From NCBI GenBank assembly GCA_011800805.1, contig MPNW01000015.1:217402-281401 (forward strand): a stretch of 64,000 bases of DNA, in the 5' to 3' direction. Both the position numbers and the translations under genes were made by a program. The notes below the pieces were generated by a model. It searched no databases. It was not told where the DNA came from and saw only the letters and a program-made list of their open reading frames with translations. This DNA is from Hirudo medicinalis (lineage: Eukaryota > Annelida > Clitellata > Hirudinida > Hirudinidae). Below, in pieces: positions 35,559 to 46,356 of this stretch; positions within the stretch are counted from its first letter, which is position 1; each line of letters opens with the position of its first letter.

Positions 35559-37694
35559 TAGAGATGGGAAAGAACCCGAACCCATTTCTAAAGAACAGAA
35601 CTAGAACCAAACATTTTATAGAACCAAACCGTCAAAATATTTTTGCAAGAACCCGAACAGAACCTTATTCAGGTTAATTGAGATCTCGAAGAGAACTAGA
35701 ACCGTTGGTAGTTCAATTTTCAAGGTTCTTTTCCATTAATTTTTTTTTCTTTTACTAGCTTGCTATTTCAAGCTTATAGTTAAGGCAAGGCCTCCATGTA
35801 ATTTTTAAAATCTAAGAAAAATTAAATTTAAAATTTCAATAATTTAAGACTTTGGACTTAAATATTAGTTACTGTGTCCCGCTAAATCCTCCACTTGTTA
35901 CAGCGAGCAGCCAAAGTGTTCTAGATACTGCTTGCAGATAACCTTTCCCGTGACTTTCTTCGTTAAACAAGATGGCGGCAGTGTTGATGTTATGAAGCGA
36001 GATACTGAAAAGCTATTAAAGTATAATAATGTTACGAAGTTTGAAAAGTAGAGGCAATGTGGTCTAAAAGCAAACATTGGCAAGGTTCTAACACTTCAAA
36101 AGACAGATGACCGAAACTGTTCAGAGGATGAACTGGCTCAGACACTGTGGATGTGCTCTCATACTGGAGACTAAACCGAAAAAAACTCCAAAAGATGGCA
36201 TAACTCGTCAACAAATTAATGGCAATACCAGCAACCAGCACGTCAAGTGAACGTATATTTTCAACATGTGGTGTTTGGCTAACCGACAGACGTCGGATGA
36301 ACACATCAACACTCGAGATGCTTCTTTTTCTTAAATATAACAGGCACATTCGAAATATTTTAAAATAAATGATGCTTTTTTTTTGCACACTGTACTATGT
36401 TGGTGTATTTCTTTGCGAATTTCACAATAAGTCGTTTTAGGGTGATTTTTTAAAATATAAGATAAAACTATTTTAATTTAAAAAATTTATTTTATTTCAA
36501 TAATTTACGACTTTGGACGAAAATATTAGTAGCTGGTAAAGTTACTAGAATTGTCGTTGTTGATCCATTTGTAGTCTTGTAACTTCTCAAAAACCGTTAT
36601 TATTAAATAGGTAATGGTGGGTAAAATGTTATAAAGATGTTGGGCGAACATCTCAAATTTTGTAGGTTATATATTGATATATAATATATTGGGCAGACAA
36701 TGATTTATATTCAAATGTTAGAATGATTCCATTCATTTCGGCTAGCTGACCATCCATAACAGCTGGCAATGAAAAGTTTTTCGACGCTCGAAAGTTTAGA
36801 AACTTATCTTCGGCCTAACGATGTTAGCTGACAAACTGAATGTACTAACCCTTACTTACATACATCAAGATATTGAAATACAGTGTTCGTCATATCTTTA
36901 AGAGCGCCACATATTTTCTCATAACTTTCTTAAATGAATTTTATAACCTCAAATTTGGTTATATAATTTAAATATCATTACGAAATCTTATAATAAAGTT
37001 AAAAACGAATTTATTAAATGTTTTAAAAGAAAATCAAATTGATGTGTCAATTTGTTCCATATCTTTAAGATCGGTTTCACATACTTGCATAATTAATATC
37101 AATGCCATTAAACTCTCATACCTCAAGAAAGAGGATAGACAGCTATGAAATGGGCAAAACATATGGTTGATTATGGAGACTTTACGGAAATCAGTAATTA
37201 TTCTAGACGAAACAAATTTTAACATCCATGATCTGCTGACGATGATGGGTGCCACTGTTACTGGCATGATTTAGAGATGGAGTAAGAGGTTTATTACAGT
37301 AGAAAATTCGGAGATTTTCCGTGATGATATGGAGAGGATTTTCATGTGGTCAAAATTAGCTTTTCTGAGAGGAAAATTTGAATATAAAAGACCTGAAACC
37401 ATTTCATAATTAAAATTTTAAAGATTAAAAAAAACAACAAGCAAAATGGCTTATATATGCATCAGCAAGCAGTTTAGGTATTGACCCCTTGGGGTCTAGG
37501 TTCCAGAGTGCGCCCCTTACCCCCCGCCGCCAAAGTGTTCTAGATCCGCCCCTGAGTCGTTTCAAGAACCCGAACTGATCAGAACAGAACCGAACCCATT
37601 TTTGCAAAGAACTCGAACCGAACTAGAACCCCTAAGAAAAAATTTGACAAGAACCGAACTAGAACCCAAATTTTTGGGTTCTTTCCCATCTCTA
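35559..37694. mobile_element. hAT DNA transposon, 2.1 kb, decayed
   Basis: The ends are inverted repeats: TAGAGATGGGAAAGAACCC on the left and GGGTTCTTTCCCATCTCTA on the right, a perfect 19-bp match. They are flanked by a perfect 8-bp target duplication, AATTTGAT, at 35551-35558 and 37695-37702. Both subterminal regions are full of GAACCGAAC-type repeats, typical of transposase binding zones. A transposase remnant is at 36201-36368. A G/C-rich block near 37480-37556, ending CTAGATCCGCCCCTG, may be part of another nested element. Confidence 0.9.
36201..36368 (+). pseudogene. hAT transposase C-terminal remnant
   Basis: The open stretch reads MAIPATSTSSERIFSTCG, then LTDRRRMNTSTLEMLLFLK and a stop. 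This is the hAT C-terminal dimerization domain (A-x-PATS-x-SER-x-FS ... LLFL). Upstream frames toward the catalytic domain are broken by stops, so no active transposase is encoded. Confidence 0.85.
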
Positions 37695-37702
37695 AATTTG
37701 AT

Positions 37703-38782
37703 CAGCTAATGACCACAAGTACATCAGAACTCGAGCTAAGACACAGTTGCTACGATATAGGCAAGTATACCGCTTCGTCTTTATCATCGTAATATAATTT
37801 GTAGATTGATTCAAGAGGTTTTGTGATTAGTATTGAGAGAACCCCTCAGAAGATTCAAGACCTTGAGAAGTTAGTCATGCAGATTCCAAACTATAGTGCT
37901 TGGCTTAAAATTAAATCAAGATAAATTTCAAACTATGCCTGCTAATATCACTAAATTTGCAAACAATCTTACATATTTTAAATATTAGGATTCTATAGAT
38001 TAGGTCTCTACAAAGGTACGAAATGTCCTGTAGACCTGTAGAACTTAGGGCTTAACGAACAATTTAGGCAATTATTTCAATTTTGACTAATTATTCAAAA
38101 GCCTTAGTCTTGCTGACTCACTCCAAAAGTGCCTCACTTGAAATTAGATGGCCAACTGTTAGAAAAAATAAAGGATCTCGTAAGGGTGCCACCAAACTTC
38201 ACAAAATGAAAAAGTTGAAGAAAAATGATTCAGTTATCAAAATTGTAACGTCCTTGATCATTTAGCTCCTCTAATCATACTACTCTAAGGTCCTGTAATA
38301 ATTCCCCAAGTTTGCCAACTTTGTGAAGTAACTTTATATTTAATTATCCATCTTCCACCACTAATACTGCTTTTCAGTTATAGCAGAGCCACGATATCCA
38401 TGTTGGATCTGATCAAAAAGTCGAATAAACAATAGTGATAATTTGTTCACCTCCAGGAATTATTGGGTTTATTTACTCATGTACAAATAACAAGTTTAAC
38501 CACCTCCATCTTCTCTATTTATCACTGACGTCAAATAAAACAAATGTGAAAGGCACGATTAATTGGACATTAGAGAAGAATTTAGAGATGATCAGGACTC
38601 AATATTTCAGTAACAAAAGAAAGTAGCATTTCAAAAACGTACTGTCAAAAAAAGTAAAATTCCCAAAAAATAGTACATCATGGGGTTGATCTGCTGCAGT
38701 CCAGTTTAAAAAAAAAAACACTATGAAAACACTATACACACATTTCGAACAGAGCGAAAGAATGAACACACACGGTAAGGCC
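37703..38782. other. No gene seen; downstream of the LIM gene
   Basis: AT-rich sequence between the hAT element and the stop codon of the minus-strand LIM gene. It probably includes that gene's 3' UTR. No recognizable coding exon. Confidence 0.5.
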
Positions 38783-41700
38783 TCAACAAAGCCTTTTTAT
38801 GTGGCACTCTCGGCATAGCAAAATGTCTTCCAAAGGATAACAAAGCTGGCCATCCTCATCGGAGAGTTGAATTTGGCAATCCTGAAAATTAGAACAAAAC
38901 ATGATGCAACTTTACTCATCATTATATAATTTTATCTTATTAATCTTCCAAACCAACATCAATAAGGCGTGCAGGTTGGATGAATGGGTTGCGTTCCTGC
39001 TCACAGCGGTAATGGCAATCGTAATGCGTTAAAAACCCGGCCCGCATTGCCGCAAGTGCCATCGGGTAGGAGCGCTATATAAATGGTTAACAAGAAGCGC
39101 TATGCATATGGAGCTATATAAATGAACTATATTTACTTTGACGTAATTACTAATCTTACTAAATAAAATCTCATTTTAATTATGGAGCAAGAACAAACCT
39201 TGCACTTGTAGCATTCAATATGGAAATCTTTGTCCATCGACATTATTCTAACACACCCTTCATTCCCCTTCAAAATTTATAAGTCAAATTTTCAAAAGGC
39301 ACACTACATGGTAACACAAGCAATTAGCAAATCAAATTAAAAGATTCAAATTAGATTCTTGTTCTTATCACTTGCATAGTTAACACAAAGTCTTGACTTA
39401 TTTTTTATATATATGTACTTTTAAACTCTGTTTTAGATTGAGCACAGAATAGCTTTTGAGTTATAACCCATAGGCATAAAAATCTCTCAGGATGGATGGA
39501 CCCTTTGATGAATTTAATCAAAAAACTGACAACAACAGAATATGAGTGAGTTTTACATAAATACCCATTCTGTACAAAATCACAATACATTTTAAAGGAA
39601 TGTTCCTTCCAAACACAACTTTGAATTTAATATGAAGGAGAATTTAAGTATATAACCAACAAAACACCAGCAACAATATTCACTCACCTGTTTTGGGGCA
39701 ATGCTAAGTCCACATGCACAGCACCGAGGAGCATAAAGGCTGCACAAAAATAAATGACAATTGATGAGTCATTATTGAGTAACATCACAACTTTTTCAGC
39801 AGAACAATGACACAGAAAGATATGTCGTTCAGAATTAAAACATAATTTTCACATGTTGAAGTTGAAATCCCATGATAAATCAAGTGTGAGAGGGCCAAGT
39901 TTATGATTGATGTGGGTCAATACAATTTTCAATATATACCAAGGTTCAATTCACTTCCTTTTACTCAGATAATTACAGATAATTCTTGAGTAATTATGTA
40001 ATTATTCTGATTTATAGCATTTTACATCAGAATAGCATTTATTAACCTTTCCACTTAAACAATAAAAATTTATCTAAAATGGAACCTTAAAGAGTTGGGA
40101 GTAGAGATATCAATTGCAAAAATTGTAGTAACAAACACATCTTAATCACTTGTTGTAGTCGTTTATGCAGAGTATTCTGTCCAGGATGTCTACGGTGAAA
40201 GGTTCTCCGTCGAGGCACTGGTTGCAAGCCGAGCATCGGAAGCATCCCGGATGGTACGATTTTCCCAGTGCTTGTAAGATCTTTCGAAGAAAATAAATAT
40301 TTTAGATTCATTCCAAAAACTAGGCAGAAATAAATAGTAAATTTACTGTCTCTATGATGAAGTGACCACATATCACACATTTTTCTGTAGTCTGTTGGAA
40401 GCCTGAATACTGAAATGTCATCATACAATAGCTTGCAATCTTTTCAAATGCAAATGGTGCCTATGGCAAAAGTCCTTGCCCTCAAAATGCAATGTTCATG
40501 TAACTTCATGAAATAAGGGCTATTTGTTGCAATACCTAGCCGCAATACTTTTGACAAACCATTGCATAAAATTTCAAATCTTAATAATATTTTGACATTC
40601 AAATACCAAATAATCTTCTTCACAGAAAATCTTGCCAGAAACATTGTAGAATGATTTGTCCATTAGTCTTCTGCCTATAAAAACATTGATAGAACAAATT
40701 ATAAGCATAAGTGATAGGAATTAAGATATAATAATTAGAATTCCCAAGAACCTCAAACAAATAATAAGCAATGGTTTTGAAACAACATTCAACCAGCAAC
40801 ATTCAAATACAAACCACATGAACTGCATCGAAAGCAGCAGGAGTGGTAAAGATGACCCATGGCATGACAAGCTGAAGACAAATCAGTTATCACCTGCTTA
40901 CAGCCAGCACACACTCCTGAAAGATACAAATTCAGATTTCATTGTCCAACTGTTAAAATAATAACAAAAATTCAATCAAGAGATCAACTTTAGAAATGGA
41001 AACTGACCAAAAGGTATCTGAGATTCCATTTCTAGACTTGGAGAGGCCTCACTTCTCAGAACAAAATTACTGGAAAAGCTGTTTTGCAGAGATGATATCT
41101 GCATACTTCTGTGGGTTCTTCCAAACTTTGGGCTGCTCGATGGAAAGCAATCCACACTAGTAAGGTGAACCCCATAGTAAGGAGGGGGGGATTTCTGCCT
41201 GAACGAACCTTCCTGGATGTGACTGTTCATAATCTTCATCTCCTCCTCCATCTGTAATGTCAGGGCATCCACACTCTGCTGGACATGACTAAACTCTTGA
41301 CCAGGCATATCTCCACTTTTGAAGAAATGTTCTGATGATCGAGGACCCACATGCTTTGATACTTTGAAGCTCACTTCTGTGGGTTTATTCTTGACAACTT
41401 CCAGGCAATCAGTGGACTGAGGTATCACTGTGATGTTGGTCATCACACCAGAATTAGATATTCTCGATGGTGACACTTTAGCCACTTCTGGATATTTAGT
41501 ACCTTTTGAATATTTATCATAGGAACTGCTCAAAGCAGATTTGACTTCACTCTGTAAATTTATTTGGTGACAACTCACAGAGATGTTAGAATTCTTTGAA
41601 CCTTCAGAAAGACTACTGAGACTTGACTGAGGACTTGCTAACAACGTATTTACATTTATAAATGAAGTTGGATACCTAAAGTTGTCTGCAGAATTAATAG

Positions 41701-42019
41701 CATTTAGATATCTCTGACTGGATGAGAGTTTGGAATCACTTGCAAAGAGAGAGGCATTTGATCCTGTGCTAGAGTATCCAGATGGTGATGTGTCATTGAA
41801 ATGATCACAGTCTTGATTTTTTCCAACACCAACAGATGCTACTGTGACTGTGTTTTGGGGAAATGTTATGACTTTGGTCACTGTTCGTTTCAGTTCTACG
41901 TTAGCTATTCCACCTTCAGGATGTCTAGTAATGTTAATGTAGTTGACAGCTGGAGTGTGCTTGATGCTGTTGGCGTTATAATTACTGCCAGTCATGTTTG
42001 CTTTCTTTGAATGATCCAT
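38783..42019 (-). CDS. AJUBA: Ajuba/LIMD1/WTIP-type LIM protein
   Basis: Eight exons (41008-42019, 40815-40916, 40607-40674, 40347-40409, 40150-40280, 39688-39739, 39199-39267, 38783-38881) give 531 residues, close to human Ajuba. The first exon encodes a long Ser-rich, disordered pre-LIM region (residues 1-337), with [10 protein letters not shown] blocks and SPPPYYG near its end. Three tandem LIM domains follow. LIM1 has [10 protein letters not shown] and [15 protein letters not shown]2 has [10 protein letters not shown] and [14 protein letters not shown]3 has [23 protein letters not shown] and ILLCRECH. The spacing and the EEDYL and [10 protein letters not shown] motifs mark the Ajuba/zyxin superfamily, and the [13 protein letters not shown] ending marks the Ajuba subgroup. 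Such proteins scaffold cell junctions and restrain LATS/Warts in Hippo signalling, and act in P-bodies. A SINE sits in the last intron. Confidence 0.92.
38966..39130 (+). repeat. tRNA-derived SINE, copy C (full length)
   Basis: This copy begins GGCGTGCAGGTTGGATGAAT and ends with two copies of the GCTATATAAATG tail motif, the first followed by GTTAACAAGAAGCGC. It lies in the last intron of the LIM gene and, with copy D, defines the family length of about 160-190 bp. Confidence 0.75.
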
Positions 42020-42639
42020 GTTTTGGATTCATGCTTTCAGAATATCTAGAAGATAGCTTCCAATGTTTGAAAACAGTAAAACTTTTGTGACTGCAAATCA
42101 ATAACAATTCTAAACAAAGTAAAGGCGTTCTAAAAAATAATTAACGCAAACTTCAAGCGGTCATAACTCCTATCTTTCTTATGACGGCCAGCGTATTGGC
42201 CAATTATCGATAAGTTGTTAGTAGCACCTAAATTAATCACATCATAATAGATAGCAATGGTTGTGTAGAACTTTTCGTTATTTTAGATTTTTTATGGAGC
42301 TTGAAACGGTAGCTTACATTTTAACTGGGCATAATATTTAATTTGAAATTATGTGCATGTAGAAACTTTTTATACCTAATCGCTATTACATCTTCAAAAT
42401 TTTTAACACTCCGAAACAAATATTTAAAATATAGTGTTAATATATTTGTAAGTAGAATTACTTGTATCAGTAAAATAACTGACCTTTTGAAACACGAATT
42501 CAAAATGTCCTCGTCATTTCAGCCGTATAATATTCACTATTGCGATTAAGAAATGATGTGTTCAATCAGAAACTAATAGTAAAAATTGTGTGCTTAATTC
42601 CTAACCGTTTCGAGTCACACTACATGTTAAAATTTAGTT
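42020..42639. other. LIM gene upstream region, no gene seen
   Basis: AT-rich sequence upstream of the LIM gene start, expected to hold its promoter and 5' UTR. No coding exon is recognized. Confidence 0.45.
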
Positions 42640-42850
42640 ACAAGCAGGAAAGGGCCGCCAATAGAAATTTCTGGCCTCTTGACAAAGCAGCCAGGGGCCC
42701 CTGAGTTATGTCAATTTGATGATGTAAAAGCAAAAAAAGTCGTGATTGTAATATGTTAAAACCCGGGCGGGTCCCAAAAAATTACGAGAGCCCTGGGCAC
42801 TTGCCCCCTTTCGACGGCGGGGGTGTAATTTGGAGACATGGAGTGACCAA
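42640..42850. repeat. GC-rich transposon-like block
   Basis: An island of higher GC in AT-rich sequence, with CAGCCAGGGGCCCCTGAG and GAGCCCTGGGCACTTGCCCC. Such sequence is typical of hAT-type termini, but I could not define both ends or a target duplication. Treat it as a possible DNA-transposon fragment. Confidence 0.4.
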
Positions 42851-43112
42851 AGCCGGTCTTTATCCAGTGTTAAAGAAGTTAAAGTCTGAAAACCTTAACT
42901 TGTGCAAAAACTTTGACAAAAAAAAAAGATTGGCGGATAATTTTTGGAGTTTTGAAAAGTTGAGCGAAGTTGAATCAAGTGAAATGTAGAACGTTGTAGA
43001 GTAGTTAATTTATTATTTACAGATTATAGTTGTTCTTAAGGATTATCTCCTGTTTGGGGGAACCACTCCTCCTTAATTTGTTGCCTTCAGACTCCGAGGC
43101 GAAATAACAATC

Positions 43113-43511
43113 TTAAATGTTTGTCATAAGTTTGTTCCAGCTGTCAACAACCCTAGCGCTAAAGAATCTACTACCAAAGCTTCCCGCTGGTCTCTTAAAC
43201 AGCTTGTATTGCTGTCCCCTTATTCTTATATCTCTAGTTGTCTCAAAGAACGTTCCTAGATCCATATCTACTTTACCAGTGATTATTTTGTAACGATGAC
43301 GATAACGATTCAGAGTTTGATTAGAGTGGCGTATATTCAAACAAAAAAATAAAAATAATTGTTCATTAACGTCCGTTGCATAGCTAGATGATTAGGACGG
43401 TGCTCCCGCAACGGGATTCGAATCCGTGCTGCCACTGTGGGGCGGAAGTCTTAACCATTAGACCATGCGGGACACTATATTCAAACAAAACTTCAAGACC
43501 ACTTTAATATA
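43113..43511 (-). pseudogene. Non-LTR retrotransposon RT, 3' piece
   Basis: The minus strand reads YKIITGKVDMDLGTFFETT, then RIRGQQYKLFKRP and RFFSARVVDSWNKL before a stop. This is the C-terminal tail pattern of reverse transcriptases (RGH..KL...R...F..R....WN.L). It is the continuation of the piece at 45311-45600, separated from it by a Tc1-like element and also interrupted by a SINE. Confidence 0.75.
43347..43475 (-). repeat. tRNA-like SINE or retroposed tRNA with 15-bp TSD
   Basis: On the minus strand, 43472 to 43404 folds like a tRNA. It has a perfect 7-bp acceptor stem (TCCCGCA with TGCGGGA), a perfect D stem (GTCT/AGAC) and a T arm with GGATTCGAATCC. The anticodon arm is short and lacks the normal U33, so it is not a functional tRNA. 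It resembles a tRNA-Glu-type head. A roughly 56-nt tail ending in A/T-rich sequence follows. Perfect 15-bp repeats (TATATTCAAACAAAA) at 43332-43346 and 43476-43490 flank it, the hallmark of LINE-driven retroposition. It differs from the SINE family at 344 and 38966. Confidence 0.8.
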
Positions 43512-45306
43512 CAGTCAGGAAGGAAACCATTAGGACACCCCATAATTTTCTGATGGTTAAATATAAGTTCAATATTACAAGTAGAACTTGTAAAATATGC
43601 AAAATAGCATTTTGCGGCAGTCTGAAAACCATGAGGACATCCTTACTTTTAGCACTAAAACTTGAAATTTTTGATAGTTATGCAATCAAAATGCACTTTA
43701 TAAAAATGTTATCGATATACAAACCCAAAAAGAGTTAAAAATTAATTTTAAGCTTATAAAATTACTATTTTATAAATGGCTGGAAGTAAAATATTGTCTG
43801 ACAAGGAGAGGGGGCAGATTGAAGCCTTCAGACAAGCAAATTATTCGATTAGGGAAATTGGCAAAGAGCTCAATCGATCGAAGACTGTCGTCTGAAACTA
43901 CTTAAAGGCTCCTGAGGAATATGGGAACAAAATAATAATCATGGAATACCCAAGAAACTGACGATTCGAAAGCAGAGACTCCTGGTAAGAAAGGCTTCTA
44001 CAGGTAAATTTTCATCAAATCAAATTAGAAATGGACTTGATTTAAAAATTTGTAAAATTACAGTGTTAAGTTAATTGAGATATAGTGGTATTTTATTATA
44101 TGAAATAAGATTAAAGATTCCAGCTCTTAAAAACCATAACAAGCTGGCAAGAGTGGAATGGGCCAAAACCGTGCTCTCCAACAGAGATGGCTGGGGTAAT
44201 ATTATTTTTCAGATGAGAAGAAATTTAACCTCTGGGAATATTATCAAGACTGGTTTACAACAATGGAAGGCAGTTCCACTCCAAATTTGACCTGGAAAAC
44301 GCCATTAGGAGTGCCTGGAAAGAACTGGATGGAAAATTCGTAAAAACTTTAATAAAATCAATGGATAACAGATGTTTTAAAGATATTTAGAATAAAGGAC
44401 ACATTATTTCTTATTGATAAATTTTGTTCTTGCTTTTCGCGAGATTTTAGTCATTTGCGATGATTTTTGAAAGTGTCTTTCATGGTTATTGGACGCCTCG
44501 AAATCACGTTTTCTGAATTTTTAAATTATTGCGTGAAAATATCTTGACGAAAATTTAAGANNNNNNNNNNNNNNNNNNNNNNNNNNNNNNNNNNNNNNNN
44601 NNNNNNNNNNNNNNNNNNNNNNNNNNNNNNNNNNNNNNNNNNNNNNNNNNNNNNNNNNNNNNNNNNNNNNNNNNNNNNNNNNNNNNNNNNNNNNNNNNNN
44701 NNNNNNNNNNNNNNNNNNNNNNNNNNNNNNNNNNNNNNNNNNNNNNNNNNNNNNNNNNNNNNNNNNNNNNNNNNNNNNNNNNNNNNNNNNNNNNNNNNNN
44801 NNNNNNNNNNNNNNNNNNNNNNNNNNNNNNNNNNNNNNNNNNNNNNNNNNNNNNNNNNNNNNNNNNNNNNNNNNNNNNNNNNNNNNNNNNNNNNNNNNNN
44901 NNNNNNNNNNNNNNNNNNNNNNNNNNNNNNNNNNNNNNNNNNNNNNNNNNNNNNNNNNNNNNNNNNNNNNNNNNNNNNNNNNNNNNNNNNNNNNNNNNNN
45001 NNNNNNNNNNNNNNNNNNNNNNNNNNNNNNNNNNNNNNNNNNNNNNNNNNNNNNNNNNNNNNNNNNNNNNNNNNNNNNNNNNNNNTTGCGATGATTTTTG
45101 AAAGTGTCTTTCATGGTTATTGGACGCCTCGAAATCACGTTTTCTGAATTTTTAAATTATTGCGTGAAAATATCTTGACGAAAATTTAAGAGATAATCAC
45201 AAATATATAATTTAAATAACGCAACGTACTAAAATTTCCCCACAATCTTTTATTTAGCGAGTTATCATGAAATAATGGGGTGTCCTCATGGTTTCCATCC
45301 TGACTG
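43512..45306 (+). mobile_element. Tc1/mariner-like element, decayed, containing the gap
   Basis: Inverted ends are CAGTCAGGAAGGAAACCATT on the left and GGTTTCCATCCTGACTG on the right, next to a TA on the left. The remnant transposase starts at 43776 (MAGSKILSDKERG, then an HTH reading YSIREIGKELNRSKTVV and a stop). A downstream piece reads HNKLARVEWAKTVLSNRDGW and, after a frameshift, FSDEKKFNL, which holds the second catalytic Asp. The pieces are broken by stops and frameshifts, so it is inactive. It has inserted into the non-LTR relic. Without the N-run and the duplicated 106 bp it would be about 1.16 kb, a normal Tc1 length. Confidence 0.85.
44561..45085. other. Assembly gap (525 N), probably artefactual
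   Basis: A run of 525 N. The 106 bases before it (44455-44560) are repeated exactly after it (45086-45191), so the two contig ends most likely overlap and the real gap is zero. Confidence 0.85.
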
Positions 45307-45310
45307 CAGA

Positions 45311-45600
45311 GGGTAGCTTTCTTACTTTCTTATGCGCTTGCTTGTTTCTATGAGGTCTCCCCTACTGCGCCTCTTTTAGCAGCTCCTCTCTGCACTTTTT
45401 GTGGGGCTTCAATATTCTTTTTGAGATATGGATTCCATGCAGGGGCACAATATTCCAGATGTGGTCTCACTAGTGACTTATAGAATCTCAAGATAACACC
45501 CTTCTCTCTGCTTATTATGGTTCTCCTGATTATTCCTAATAATCTATTGACCTTTTTTTGATGCTTCTGGGCATTGTCTGGACGACTTCCTATTTTTGTG
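45311..45600 (-). pseudogene. Non-LTR retrotransposon RT, 5' piece
   Basis: The minus strand reads NRLLGIIRRTIISREKGV, LRFYKSLVRPHLEYCAPAWN and KKNIEAPQKVQRGA, then in another frame RGDLIETSK. This is the conserved segment after the catalytic RT domain in CR1/Jockey-like elements (LVRPHLEYCSPAWNP). The relic is split from its 3' piece (43113-43511) by the Tc1-like insertion. Confidence 0.75.
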
Positions 45601-45660
45601 GACTATTATCCCTAGATCCCTCTCCGATTCAGAAGGACCTTAGGAACGTTTGCCGTCTTG

Positions 45661-46356
45661 CTTGAAATTCTATGCTTCTGATTCATCTGTTCGAAGTTCG
45701 AACAATAGTTCAATTATTTATTGACTTAATTTAAATTCAGTCGACTGAATACATATCTACAATCTTCATAGTTATTAAAATTAACCGTAAGTTCTTGATT
45801 TCTTGCATAAGTCCACCGTCATTTAGTGATGTAGTCTGCATATTAAGTTATTGTCTTGGTGTTTTTGGCTCGGGTATTGGATTGGAAATTTTCTCGGTAA
45901 TGAAATGTTTAGATAACATTTTTTTTTTAGAAATGACGATGATGTTTTGCATTTATTTTAAACGCGCTTTACATTTATTAAAGCAGGTCCTAATTGTGAC
46001 CTAATTTCCACCAACCATTGGGACCAGTCTTGTGACCTGCATTAATTGTTCGGGAAACATTTAATTTTCTATGCGTTGTGTGTAGTACTGACGCGAGTTA
46101 AGGGTATGCAAATAGAATTTTGTCACAGTTCACAGAGTTCACAGTCAAACGTCCAGAGACTTTTAATAATAAGAACGTTCTTCCTAACATATTTTGGCAT
46201 AGTAGTCTCCGTCAAGCTTATCGTTTTCTAATTGGCAATTTTGAGCTACGCATGACGACAGAGTGATGAGGTTCTACGCAATTGAACTTTAGCTAGCTAC
46301 TTAATGCGATATCACCTACCGCTCACTAGGTAATTCTAGGCTGCTATTCAACCAAT
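45661..46356. other. Upstream of uridine phosphorylase, no gene seen
   Basis: AT-rich sequence between the transposon nest and the uridine phosphorylase start. It should contain that gene's promoter. The short ORFs here have no recognizable domain. Confidence 0.45.

Noticed and set aside
41801..42010. 69-codon plus ORF
   Set aside because: It is an antisense shadow of the first coding exon of the Ajuba-type gene.
43404..43472. Functional tRNA gene
   Set aside because: The anticodon arm is too short and lacks U33, and target duplications show that it is a retroposed element.
44521..45138. 205-codon minus ORF across the gap
   Set aside because: It consists almost entirely of N; it only appears open because the gap has no stop codons.
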